Of a stretch of 15,089 bases of DNA, positions 7,849 to 14,556 are shown in pieces. Position 1 is the first letter of the stretch, and every line of letters begins with the position of its first letter. The translations under genes and the position numbers were made by a program. The notes under the pieces are model-generated. The model did not search any database. It was not told the origin of the DNA and worked only from the letters and a program-made list of their open reading frames with translations. This DNA is from Lysobacterales bacterium. Lineage in GTDB: Bacteria; Pseudomonadota; Gammaproteobacteria; Xanthomonadales; SZUA-36. Where the stretch lies: contig SHZL01000031.1 in the NCBI GenBank assembly GCA_009692275.1, positions 1-15,089 of the forward strand, written 5' to 3'.

Positions 7849-8714
7849 TTGCCGCCATGCCCTGCATGCCGATACGCCAGCACCAGCGCGGCCATGCCCA
7901 GTATGATCATGGGGACCGACAGTATCATTCCCATGGTTACCCAACCTTCAGCGAGGAAACCCATCTGGCTGTCCGGCTCGCGAAAAAACTCCACGACAAA
8001 ACGGAAACAGCCATATCCGGCCAGAAACAGACCGGCAACCGCTGCGACAGGACGTGGCACGCGGGAATAGAAAGCAAGCAGAACATAAAGAACCGGGCCC
8101 TCCAACAGCGCCTGGTAAAGCTGGCTGGGGTGGCGAGCAAACGAATCCAGCGAGCCTGCCATCCAGGCTTCCCTGAGCTCAACGGAACTCCAGCCGCCGG
8201 GCTCAATGGAGTTGGGGAAGATCATCGCCCATGGCACGTCGCTCAACCGCCCCCACAGCTCTCCGCCTATGAAATTGCCCATGCGACCCAGCCCAAGGCC
8301 AATCGTCGCCAGCGGGGCGACAAAATCTGCCACTTGCCAGAAGGTCCGATGGGTACGGCGGGCAAACCAGCCGCTCGCCACCATCACGCCCAGCAACCCG
8401 CCATGAAATGACATTCCTCCCTGGTTAATCTTGAACAGGAACAGGGGATCTTGCAGCAGGCTGTCCATGCCATAAAAAAATACGTACCCCAGGCGGCCGC
8501 CAACCACCACCCCGATCATGCCGTAGAACAGAAAGTCACTGACGTCCTGTGTAGTCCAACCCCACCAGGTCCGGTGCCTGGCCAGCCAATTACCGCGAGC
8601 AAGGAAAAACAGGAATGCGAGCAGGTACATGATTCCGTACCAATGGATGCTCAGGGGTCCAAGGGAAAACGCCACCGGGTCAATGGCAATGTAGGCGTAG
8701 TGCGAAGCGTTCAA
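7845..8714 (-). CDS. lgt: Prolipoprotein diacylglyceryl transferase Lgt
   Basis: Lgt is the inner-membrane enzyme that moves diacylglycerol from phosphatidylglycerol to the lipobox cysteine of prolipoproteins. The 289-residue multispanning protein has VVGGRLGYVFFY (70-81), GGMSFHGGLLGV (99-110), the signature GRMGNFIGGELWGR (143-156), HPSQLYQALLEG (195-206) and CFRFVVEFFREPD (236-248). About seven hydrophobic segments are visible. The first codon is TTG (8714-8712), overlapping the stop of the upstream ligase as TTGA. No ATG occurs before residue 29, which would remove part of the conserved IDPVAFSLGPLSIHWYG segment. A weak CAGG lies upstream of the TTG. The TTG start is therefore preferred. 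thyA overlaps its 3' end by 4 bases. Confidence 0.96.
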   Translation of the reverse strand: MNASHYAYIAIDPVAFSLGPLSIHWYGIMYLLAFLFFLARGNWLARHRTWWGWTTQDVSDFLFYGMIGVVVGGRLGYVFFYGMDSLLQDPLFLFKINQGGMSFHGGLLGVMVASGWFARRTHRTFWQVADFVAPLATIGLGLGRMGNFIGGELWGRLSDVPWAMIFPNSIEPGGWSSVELREAWMAGSLDSFARHPSQLYQALLEGPVLYVLLAFYSRVPRPVAAVAGLFLAGYGCFRFVVEFFREPDSQMGFLAEGWVTMGMILSVPMIILGMAALVLAYRHAGHGGK

Positions 8715-9700
8715 CTAGTGGCCTGTAACTGCTCACTATTGACCGGTTTATCGGGAGTGGAATTTCCAAACGTAGCCGCTGACCACTGCGCCCTTTGTTC
8801 CGGCGAGTCATGCCGCTCACCCAGCGCATCTACGGCCAACAAGCGACTTCGCAAGCCCTTGCGATTGGCCAACTGGATGTTCAGGCCGGGTCGCGCATTA
8901 AGCTCAAGAATCAACGGACCGAAATCGCGATCCAGCACAATGTCAGCGCCGAGGTAACCCAGTCCCACCGCTTCATAACAACTTGCGGACATTTGCAGGA
9001 TACGGCTCCAGCCGGGAACCTGGAAACCGGCAATAGGGGCGCCTGTATCCGGATGGTGGGCCACGGCTGAATTACCCGACACACCGCCCATGGTCACTCC
9101 GGTTGCCAGGTCGATACCGACACCAATTGCACCCTGGTGCAGATTGGCTTTGCCATGCGACTGCCGTGTTGGCAGGCGACTCATGGCCATCACCGGGTAA
9201 CCCTTGTACACGATGACGCGGATATCCGGTACTCCGTGATACGTAAGCCGGCTGAATGCGGGATCAAAATGCACCAGGGTCTCGATCATTGCCACATCGG
9301 GTTGGCCACCCAGGGAGTACAGCCCGCCAATGACATTGGTCAGGTGGTGTTCGAGCGTGTCCTGGTCAATCATCTTTCCATCGGAATCAATGAAATAGTC
9401 GCGGCGGCGCCCGGTGACTACCATGATGCCGTCACCGCCGCTGCCATGCGCCGGCTTGATGACAAATTCGCTGTGGTCTCCCAGGATCTCGTTGAAATGG
9501 GCGGTCTCGTGCATCAACGAAACCAGCCCGATCAGAACCGGAACCGGCAGTTTGTATTGCAACATCCGCTGCTTGCACAATACCTTGTCGTCAACGAGGG
9601 GATAAAACCGGCGGGAATTGTATTGCAGGATGTAATCACCGTTGCGGCAGTTGAGGCTGAGCAAACCCGCCTCTTTCAACCTGCGGATTCGGTGAATCAT
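8711..9700 (-). CDS. RimK-like alpha-L-glutamate ligase-related ATP-grasp protein (TIGR02291-type)
   Basis: The 329-residue product is an ATP-grasp ligase related to RimK. Visible motifs are RNGDYILQYNSRRFYPLVDDK (19-39, in pieces), the lysine and glycine-rich ATP loop VIKPAHGSGGDGI (80-92), GVPDIRVIVYKGYPVMAM (156-173), GKANLHQGAIGVGIDL (183-198), and the metal-binding LELNARPGLNIQLANR (265-280) with Glu266 and Asn268. Such enzymes join an amino acid, often glutamate, to a carboxylate; the substrate of this subfamily is not known to me. It is normally encoded beside the inactive-transglutaminase membrane protein found just upstream, which suggests a joint function. The frame stays open for 78 codons before 9700, but those codons lie within the upstream gene and do not match the family. 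ATG 9700, with GGAGC upstream, overlaps that gene's stop as ATGA. Confidence 0.9.
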   Translation of the reverse strand: MIHRIRRLKEAGLLSLNCRNGDYILQYNSRRFYPLVDDKVLCKQRMLQYKLPVPVLIGLVSLMHETAHFNEILGDHSEFVIKPAHGSGGDGIMVVTGRRRDYFIDSDGKMIDQDTLEHHLTNVIGGLYSLGGQPDVAMIETLVHFDPAFSRLTYHGVPDIRVIVYKGYPVMAMSRLPTRQSHGKANLHQGAIGVGIDLATGVTMGGVSGNSAVAHHPDTGAPIAGFQVPGWSRILQMSASCYEAVGLGYLGADIVLDRDFGPLILELNARPGLNIQLANRKGLRSRLLAVDALGERHDSPEQRAQWSAATFGNSTPDKPVNSEQLQATS

Positions 9701-11241
9701 TTGGCGGGCTCCGGTTTGACCGCGAGCTGCCTGAAGCGGGTCAACTCCAGCAGCCGGAAACCGGTATAACGGCCCAGGGCGATGATCAGTCCGAGTACGA
9801 TGAGATTGATCTCCGGAAATACGGCCACCCAGTAGGACAGGATATCGATGGACATGGCCATGAAGCTCAATGCAGCCATCGCCAGGCTGCCAGTACCTTC
9901 CTTGATCGAAGCAAACGCCCCGCGTTCCTCCCAAACCACCGACATGCGTTCAATCACCATGGAGATGATGACCATGGGAAACAGGGAAACCGACAAGCCG
10001 GTTTCCAGCCCCAGTTGGTTGCTGATGAGGCTGATTGCCGTCATGAGCAGCACAACAATGGTCACTACCGCAGCCAGCCTCGGTACCAGCAAGAGCCGCA
10101 ATCGCTCCAGGTAAAACCGAAAGAACAATCCCAGGGAAACAATCAGGATAAACAGAACTATGCCTTTGAGTAATTCCGTCTCCCTGAAGGCTAATGCGAT
10201 GAGCACCGGCGCGAACGTTCCAAAGGAGCTGAAGCCAACGAAATTGCGCAACAGGACAATCACCAGGATACCAAACGGAATCAATAGCAGGATTTCGTAA
10301 ACCGCCTGGGTTTGGATGGGTAACTGCAAAATGGAAACATACCGCATCCAGGAATCCTGTAACTCAGCGCGTTTCTCGGCAAGCTCCAGGGTGCTCTTCA
10401 TGCGCTGCTTATCCGAGATTTGCAGGTCGGTCATCCGCGCACCGTCGACGGTTACCAGTTCGCGGTCGCCCGTCCACCAGATGAAGAAATTGGACGGCAA
10501 TCCCTGGTGCCCGGTGCGAGGGTCGAACACCACCCAGTCGGTGTCATTAAATACTGCCAGCAAGGTCGCCATTTTGACCCGCTGGTCGGCCTCTTCTCCC
10601 AGCAACAATCCGTGCAGCTTCAGCGTGGGAATGTGCGCACCGGCAAGCAAGGTCTGGGCCAGGTCAATAGTGTCCTTGCCTGAATCGAGCTCCGCCAGGA
10701 AAAAGTCGATGTTCTCGTCAGCTACTGCCCCGTTGAGCCGGGCCAGAAGAGCCGCCGTAAATGTCCTGGTGTCAGCAGATTCTGCGCGAACGTCCGCAAC
10801 AATGTCCCTCAGGGCAGTAGCCAGAGGCTCCTCCAGCTCAGGAATGGGAGTGGGGTTATCCGGCCGGCCGGCAAAAGCACGTTGTTGAGTATCCGGAATG
10901 ATCAGCGCGCGGTAGTACAAGACCTTGGGTTCACGCAAGCGGCGAATCGCCCAGTCCGCCTGCCGATGGAGAGGGTCCTCTTCCAGGGTCAGGCCAAATC
11001 CCCTGGAAATGAAGTTCTCCCGGGTGACATTAAAACCCGACGGTTGCGCCGGCAACAACAAACTCACCCGGACGGCGCCGCTTTCCGGTTCCAGTTGCAG
11101 TCGCGCCTGCAGGGACCAGGCGGCGCTTTCCATGTCCGGTAAGGGCGGATAGCCCAGCCGCACTACCTTGAAGGCAATGCTTGATGCTCCAAGCAGTATA
11201 AGGAGCAGGGACAGGGAAACCCACTGGCGACTTCTCTTCAA
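9697..11241 (-). CDS. Inactive transglutaminase-fold protein fused to seven transmembrane helices
   Basis: The 514-residue product has one N-terminal membrane segment (about 8-27), a long presumably periplasmic region (about 30-310), then about six or seven membrane helices (roughly 314-332, 340-352, 358-375, 389-407, 416-430, 450-470, 476-490). Within the soluble part, TIDLAQTLLAGAHIPTLKLHGLLL (191-214, in pieces) and WVVFDPRTG (236-244) look like a transglutaminase core in which the catalytic Cys and His positions are not kept. This matches the known family of inactive transglutaminases fused to 7TM domains, which occurs with RimK-like ligases as here. An upstream in-frame TGA (11247-11245) excludes a longer form. 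The TTG at 11241 therefore starts the protein, and a strong ribosome-binding site supports it. It is the first gene of the minus-strand cluster. The function is unknown. Confidence 0.88.
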   Translation of the reverse strand: MKRSRQWVSLSLLLILLGASSIAFKVVRLGYPPLPDMESAAWSLQARLQLEPESGAVRVSLLLPAQPSGFNVTRENFISRGFGLTLEEDPLHRQADWAIRRLREPKVLYYRALIIPDTQQRAFAGRPDNPTPIPELEEPLATALRDIVADVRAESADTRTFTAALLARLNGAVADENIDFFLAELDSGKDTIDLAQTLLAGAHIPTLKLHGLLLGEEADQRVKMATLLAVFNDTDWVVFDPRTGHQGLPSNFFIWWTGDRELVTVDGARMTDLQISDKQRMKSTLELAEKRAELQDSWMRYVSILQLPIQTQAVYEILLLIPFGILVIVLLRNFVGFSSFGTFAPVLIALAFRETELLKGIVLFILIVSLGLFFRFYLERLRLLLVPRLAAVVTIVVLLMTAISLISNQLGLETGLSVSLFPMVIISMVIERMSVVWEERGAFASIKEGTGSLAMAALSFMAMSIDILSYWVAVFPEINLIVLGLIIALGRYTGFRLLELTRFRQLAVKPEPAK

Positions 11242-11250
11242 AGATCAGCA

Positions 11251-11258
11251 CTCCCCTC
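11251..11258 (-). promoter_or_regulatory. Strong ribosome-binding site that fixes a TTG start
   Basis: Read on the minus strand this is GAGGGGAG, 9 bases upstream of the TTG at 11241-11239. Because an in-frame stop lies between them (11247-11245), the site can only serve that TTG or a GTG (11251-11249) in another frame that lacks a recognisable product. It supports the non-ATG start of the transglutaminase-fold gene. Confidence 0.6.
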
Positions 11259-11407
11259 TTTAAATACCGGTTCGCAATCGCACAATCATACGGAATCGCG
11301 CCCGGGGTTTGTGATCTGTACGGAATTATTTTTTAAAATGCCAAATTCCGATTGACACCAGATGTAAGAATTGTCTGAGAAGTACGCGGTAATGGTAAGA
11401 AAACCAG

Positions 11408-11430
11408 GTGGTTTATGCAATAAGCACCAC
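11408..11430. repeat. Imperfect hairpin in the 299-base divergent intergenic region
   Basis: GTGGT TTAT (11408-11416) pairs with ATAA GC ACCAC (11420-11430): nine base pairs, a GCA loop and a two-base GC bulge. It lies between the divergent transglutaminase-fold and DUF2092 genes (11242-11540). The same region also holds CGGAATT (11321-11327) and its inverted copy AATTCCG (11344-11350), and a further copy CGGAAT at 11291-11296. No gene, tRNA or clear terminator is visible there. These may be binding sites for a regulator; that is inference. Confidence 0.35.
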
Positions 11431-11512
11431 TCCCCGGTAACACCAGAAACAACTCCAGGGGCTGGAGGCCGGGAATTTGCAAGTTTTCGATGTGCCATTA
11501 ATCAATTCGCGC

Positions 11513-11518
11513 TAAAAT
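11513..11518 (+). promoter_or_regulatory. Possible -10 element for the DUF2092 gene
   Basis: TAAAAT lies 22 bases before the ATG at 11541, in an AT-rich stretch that stands out from its surroundings. No good -35 hexamer occurs at the usual distance, so this is only suggestive. Confidence 0.25.
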
Positions 11519-11540
11519 TATCGCGTTGGAAACGTGTGAT

Positions 11541-12382
11541 ATGTGCAAGGCCAAACTCAAACAGGTGTCTTTTACGAGCAGGAATGTACGAAATTCAGCA
11601 CTATTTTTAACCCACACGAAATCCATTGGCGCGCTGCTGCTGGCGGCTTGTTTCGGTATATCTTCTGTTGCCAGCGCAGATGAAACAGATGCCAAGCGGC
11701 TGCTCAAGGCCATGTCGGATTACCTCGCGGCACAGCAGGCTTTTTCGTTCGCATACGATGCCATGCTTGAGGTTGTTACTGAAGATGACCAGGTACTCGG
11801 CCTGGCGAGTTCCGGAACCCTTATCGTGAACAGGCCGGATAAAGTTCACGCCACACGTAAAGGCGGGTTCGCCGATGTAGATATGTGGTTTGACGGAACG
11901 ACGTTTACCATCCTTGGCAAGAACGTGAATATGTATACGCAAATTTCAGCGCCCGGGTCGGTCGATCAATTGGTGGACCTGCTGCGTGACAAATACGGCC
12001 GGCCTCTCCCCGCCGCGGACTTGATGCTGGAAAATTCCTACGATGCGTTAATGGAGAATGTCGTGGACGTAAAAGACCTCGGCAGCGGTGTGATCGGTGG
12101 AATGGAGTGCGATTCCCTGGCATTTCGAAAGGCGGACGTCGATTTTCAGATTTGATTGCTCACGGGGATCGTCCTTATCCCTGCCGCTATGTGATCACTT
12201 CCAGGGAGATTGCCGGCAACCCGAAGTACAGCATCCAGGTCAGCAATTGGAAGACCGGAACCGAAGCCGCCAAAGACGATTTCAGCTTCAAGAACCCGAC
12301 CAATGCTGAAAAAGTTGAACTCGACCAACTCAAGGGAGCGGGTGATCTGCCGGATAACTTTAGCCAAGGAGAATCTCAATGA
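11541..12382 (+). pseudogene. DUF2092-family predicted periplasmic protein, split by a one-base frameshift
   Basis: The first frame (ATG 11541) runs to TGA at 12153-12155. The homologous continuation is in the -1 frame and ends at TGA 12380-12382. Adding one base at 12154 turns the stop into TGG and restores DFQIWIAHGDRPYP, the typical join of this family, giving 280 residues. The N-terminus has an unusually long polar stretch (about 28 residues), then a hydrophobic segment IGALLLAACFGISSVASA with a likely signal-peptidase site before DETDAK. GTLIVNRPDKVHATRKG, then DMWFDGTTFTILGK and NVNMYTQI give a LolA-like beta-sheet pattern known for DUF2092. GGMECDSLAFRKADVDFQ precedes the break. Function is unknown. 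It overlaps the next small gene by ATGA. The lesion may be real or a sequencing error. The start codon is uncertain: a TTG at 11526 is also in frame. Confidence 0.75.
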
Positions 12383-12588
12383 ACCTATTGAAAAGACTGG
12401 GCGTACTGGCCATTATTGCAACGATTGTGGTGTGCGGGTATGAAGTTGGCGAACAGCTTTCAGTCCCGGGGGTTCACAGCGCGATTCCCAGCGCGGAAGC
12501 CATTGTCGGGCGGCCACTGACGCCGGTTAGCGTAGCTGGCGTGGCACGTCGAACGGTGCGGCGGTGTGCCGTGGGAGTTGTCTGCTAG
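12379..12588 (+). CDS. Small exported or membrane-anchored protein with C-terminal RPLTPVSVAGVARRT motif
   Basis: The 69-residue product starts with a positively charged and hydrophobic stretch (LLKRLGVLAIIATIVVCGYE), which suggests a signal peptide or membrane anchor. The position before Cys19 is Val, so it is a poor lipobox. The C-terminal third contains GRPLTPVSVAGVARRTVRR (44-62) and ends in a second Cys region, RRCAVGVVC. I believe this motif recurs in small proteins encoded next to DUF2092 genes, but I cannot confirm that here. A strong ribosome-binding site, AAGGAGA (12366-12372), lies 6 bases from the ATG. The ATG overlaps the DUF2092 stop as ATGA, so the two are translationally coupled. 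A hairpin terminator follows directly. I do not recognise a function. Confidence 0.8.
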   Translation: MNLLKRLGVLAIIATIVVCGYEVGEQLSVPGVHSAIPSAEAIVGRPLTPVSVAGVARRTVRRCAVGVVC

Positions 12589-12602
12589 GCTTGCCATGAC
12601 CT

Positions 12603-12650
12603 GTCAGGAAGGCCGAAGCGCGAGCTTGGCCTTCCTGACCGCGATTTATT
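12603..12650 (+). terminator. Strong intrinsic terminator after the DUF2092 / small-protein pair
   Basis: GTCAGGAAGGCC (12603-12614) and GGCCTTCCTGAC (12628-12639) are a perfect 12-base inverted repeat. Inside it, after one unpaired G, AAGC (12616-12619) pairs with GCTT (12624-12627) around the GNRA-type tetraloop GCGA. A T-rich stretch (ATTTATTTA) follows at about 12644-12652. It begins 15 bases after the stop of the small gene. The U-run is interrupted by A, so termination efficiency is uncertain. Confidence 0.8.
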
Positions 12651-12745
12651 TACTTCAACCCGGGAAACTGAATTTGACCAGGCGCAGCAACGCCCCCCGC
12701 ATGTTGTATTGCAGATCAAATACTGACGCATAAGGAATAAAGCAC

Positions 12746-13942
12746 ATGCTGGACCAGTTAAAGGCCATTCCACCCGATCCCATCCTGGGAATATCCTCGG
12801 CCTTCGCCAAAGACCCGAACCCGAACCGGATTGATCTGGGCATTGGTGTTTATCGCGATGAAAGCGGATCGACACCCATGTTGCAATCTGTTGTCGAGGC
12901 GGAAAAGCGCATGATCGCTGCACAAACCAGCAAGTCCTACCTCGGGCCAACAGGCGTAACGGGCTTCAATAGCGCCATGGCCGAGCTCACATTCGGTGCC
13001 AACTGCGAAGCCCTGCTGGCAGGCAGAATTCGCACCGTGCAAACGCCTGGTGGCACCGGTGCCCTGCGCGTGTCGGCCGAATTGGTAAAAGCGGCGAATC
13101 CCGCAGCGCGAATCTGGGTCAGTGAGCCCACGTGGCCCAATCACCTTGTGATTTTTCCAGCTGCGGGAGTACCCGTTGAAACCTACCCGTATTTCGACAA
13201 AGAGACCAGCAGCCTTCGTTTCGATGACATGCTTAGCTCCCTGCGACAGCGCGGCCCGGGAGATGCAGTGCTGTTCCATGCCTGCTGCCACAACCCTTGC
13301 GGGGTAAGCCCGAACGCCGGGCAATGGGAAGCCATCAGCGACCTCGCCGCGGAACGCGGCTTTCTGCCGGTCGTGGACCTGGCATACCAGGGCTTTGAAA
13401 AGAGCCTCGAGGAAGATAACCTGGCAGTGCGTTTGTTCACGCAAAAGTGCCCGGAACTCATCGTTGCCATGTCCTGTTCCAAGAATTTCGCAGTGTATCG
13501 CGAGCGCGTGGGCGCCATTGCCGTAGTGGCTGCGAGCGCGCAAAAAGCAGCCGATATTGAAACCAACATTCACTCGCTGACACGAAAAAACTATTCGATG
13601 CCACCGGCGCACGGACCAGCAGTAATCAATGTGCTGCTACACGATGCGGATTTGACGGCCCTGTGGCGAACGGAAGTGACCACCATGCGCAATCGCATCA
13701 ACACCCTGCGCGCCATACTGGTCGAAAAGATCCGGATCAGCGGAATCCAGCAGGATTTTTCTTTCCTGCAACGCCAGTCCGGAATGTTTTCTTTCCTGGG
13801 CCTGAACGTTACGCAGGTCAGGAGGCTGCGGGAAGAATTCTCCATTTACACGGTAGATTCCGCCCGCGCCAACATTGCCTCCTTCAATACCCGTAATATC
13901 GACTACTTCGTTGCAGCACTGGGTAAGGTGCTGGCTGATTGA
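12746..13942 (+). CDS. tyrB: Aspartate/aromatic amino acid aminotransferase (class I, fold type I PLP enzyme)
   Basis: This PLP enzyme moves amino groups between aspartate or aromatic amino acids and 2-oxoglutarate. The 398-residue product matches the AspC/TyrB family from end to end: DPILGISSAFAKDPNP, IDLGIGVYRDESG, the PLP-phosphate segment TPGGTGALRV (100-109), HACCHNPCGVSP (178-189; family members usually have Thr or Ser where Cys185 is), DLAYQGFE (211-218), the Schiff-base lysine Lys246 in MSCSKNFAVYRERVG, and the carboxylate-binding Arg374 in SARANIASF. AspC and TyrB cannot be separated reliably by eye, so the symbol is tentative. AAGGA (12732-12736) precedes the ATG by 9 bases. It is separated from the gene before it by the terminator at 12603-12639. 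Confidence 0.92.
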   Translation: MLDQLKAIPPDPILGISSAFAKDPNPNRIDLGIGVYRDESGSTPMLQSVVEAEKRMIAAQTSKSYLGPTGVTGFNSAMAELTFGANCEALLAGRIRTVQTPGGTGALRVSAELVKAANPAARIWVSEPTWPNHLVIFPAAGVPVETYPYFDKETSSLRFDDMLSSLRQRGPGDAVLFHACCHNPCGVSPNAGQWEAISDLAAERGFLPVVDLAYQGFEKSLEEDNLAVRLFTQKCPELIVAMSCSKNFAVYRERVGAIAVVAASAQKAADIETNIHSLTRKNYSMPPAHGPAVINVLLHDADLTALWRTEVTTMRNRINTLRAILVEKIRISGIQQDFSFLQRQSGMFSFLGLNVTQVRRLREEFSIYTVDSARANIASFNTRNIDYFVAALGKVLAD

Positions 13943-13953
13943 GGCAGCACCTG

Positions 13954-14457
13954 CTACTTGATGTAGCCCAGCTTCTGCAATGTGATCAGTATCCTGTGTG
14001 CCGCCAGGTCCGGCGTCAACTCCCCGGTGTTGATGACAACTTCAGCGTGTTCGGGCGCTTCGTAGGGGTCATCGATGCCGGTGAAACCTTTGAGCAACCC
14101 GGCCCGGGCTTTGGCGTAAAGCCCTTTGCGGTCCCGCGTTTCACAGACCTCGATCGGCGTCGCCACGAATACCTCAATAAAGCCGCCCAACGGAGAGATC
14201 ATTTCGCGCACCAGGCGGCGGAATTCCGTGCCGGAAAGCTCCAGCACGTGCTCATAGCACCGGACGCGGGTAAAATGGTCAATGTCACCCGGCTTGGTCA
14301 TGCCCACCACGGGGTGGATCAACAGGTTGGCCTCGGCTTCCCGGGCTGCACGAAACGTCAGTTCCTGGTGCGCGCGGTGCAAGGGGTTGCGCGTCTGGAA
14401 AGCAACGATCTTGCGCCAGCCCATCTTGCGAAAGCGCCCACGCAATTCTGCACCAGG
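13954..14457 (-). pseudogene. Internally deleted remnant of a bifunctional ATP sulfurylase / APS kinase (sat-cysC)
   Basis: An intact frame (open as far as ATG 14520) joins two separate parts of a protein usually near 570 residues. Residues 22-93 match the ATP sulfurylase segment carrying the catalytic QTRNPLHRAH motif and the following HPVVGMTKPGDIDHFTRVRCYEHVL. Residues from about 96 to 188 match only the last part of APS kinase: GGFIEVFVATPIEVCETRDRKGLY, then KARAGLLKGFTGIDDPYEAP (split here for length), ending at LQKLGYIK. Missing are the sulfurylase N-terminal domain, its remaining C-terminal part, and the APS kinase P-loop region. Residues 1-21 read out of the adjacent repeat element and match nothing. 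No stop or frameshift interrupts it. Neither activity should remain. The stop is 11 bases from the aminotransferase stop, in convergent orientation. Confidence 0.85.
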
Positions 14458-14499
14458 GCAAAAAAATGGACACATTTCGAGGCAAGTATTCTTGCCCCC
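14456..14499. repeat. Small palindromic element bordering the sat-cysC remnant
   Basis: The element is bounded by GGGCAA (14456-14461) and TTGCCC (14492-14497), an inverted pair. It carries a run of seven A residues and an inner hairpin GGCAAG TATT CTTGCC (14481-14496). It begins exactly where similarity to ATP sulfurylase stops. The layout resembles small palindromic repeats (REP- or MITE-like) spread by transposases, but no transposase is in the window and only one copy is visible, so this is inference. Confidence 0.45.
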
Positions 14500-14505
14500 G
14501 GAATT

Positions 14506-14534
14506 CAGTTGGTTATGCATAAAATAACCAATTG
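14506..14534. repeat. AT-rich inverted repeat between the sat-cysC remnant and the ACT-domain gene
   Basis: CAGTTGGTTAT (14506-14516) pairs with ATAACCAATTG (14524-14534) over 11 positions with one G-T pair, around a 7-base loop. It lies 22 bases downstream of the ACT-domain gene's stop on the minus strand. There is no T-run after it on that strand, so it is a poor intrinsic terminator. It may be part of the adjacent palindromic element. Confidence 0.5.
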
Positions 14535-14556
14535 ATATATTTTCAGGGCTGCGGGT

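Noticed and set aside
7849..7944. Longer thyA start at 7944
   Set aside because: The extra 32 codons lie within the lgt coding sequence and are unlike the ThyA N-terminus. ATG 7848 gives MKIYLQLLQDILDQG and an ATGA overlap.
9701..9934. Longer start for the RimK-like ligase at 9934
   Set aside because: The extra 78 codons lie inside the transglutaminase-fold gene and do not match the ligase family. ATG 9700 fits family length and the overlap pattern.
12141..12160. Programmed -1 ribosomal frameshifting in the DUF2092 gene
   Set aside because: There is no slippery heptamer (the site reads CAGATTTGA) and no strong hairpin just downstream. The slip would also replace the conserved Trp by Leu, whereas a one-base loss explains both frame and residue.
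12674..12710. TTGACC as a -35 box for the aminotransferase gene
   Set aside because: No acceptable -10 hexamer lies 16-18 bases downstream, so no promoter was called.
13939..14535. A 198-codon plus-strand frame opposite the sat-cysC remnant
   Set aside because: The minus-strand reading has clear sulfurylase and APS kinase motifs; this frame has none.
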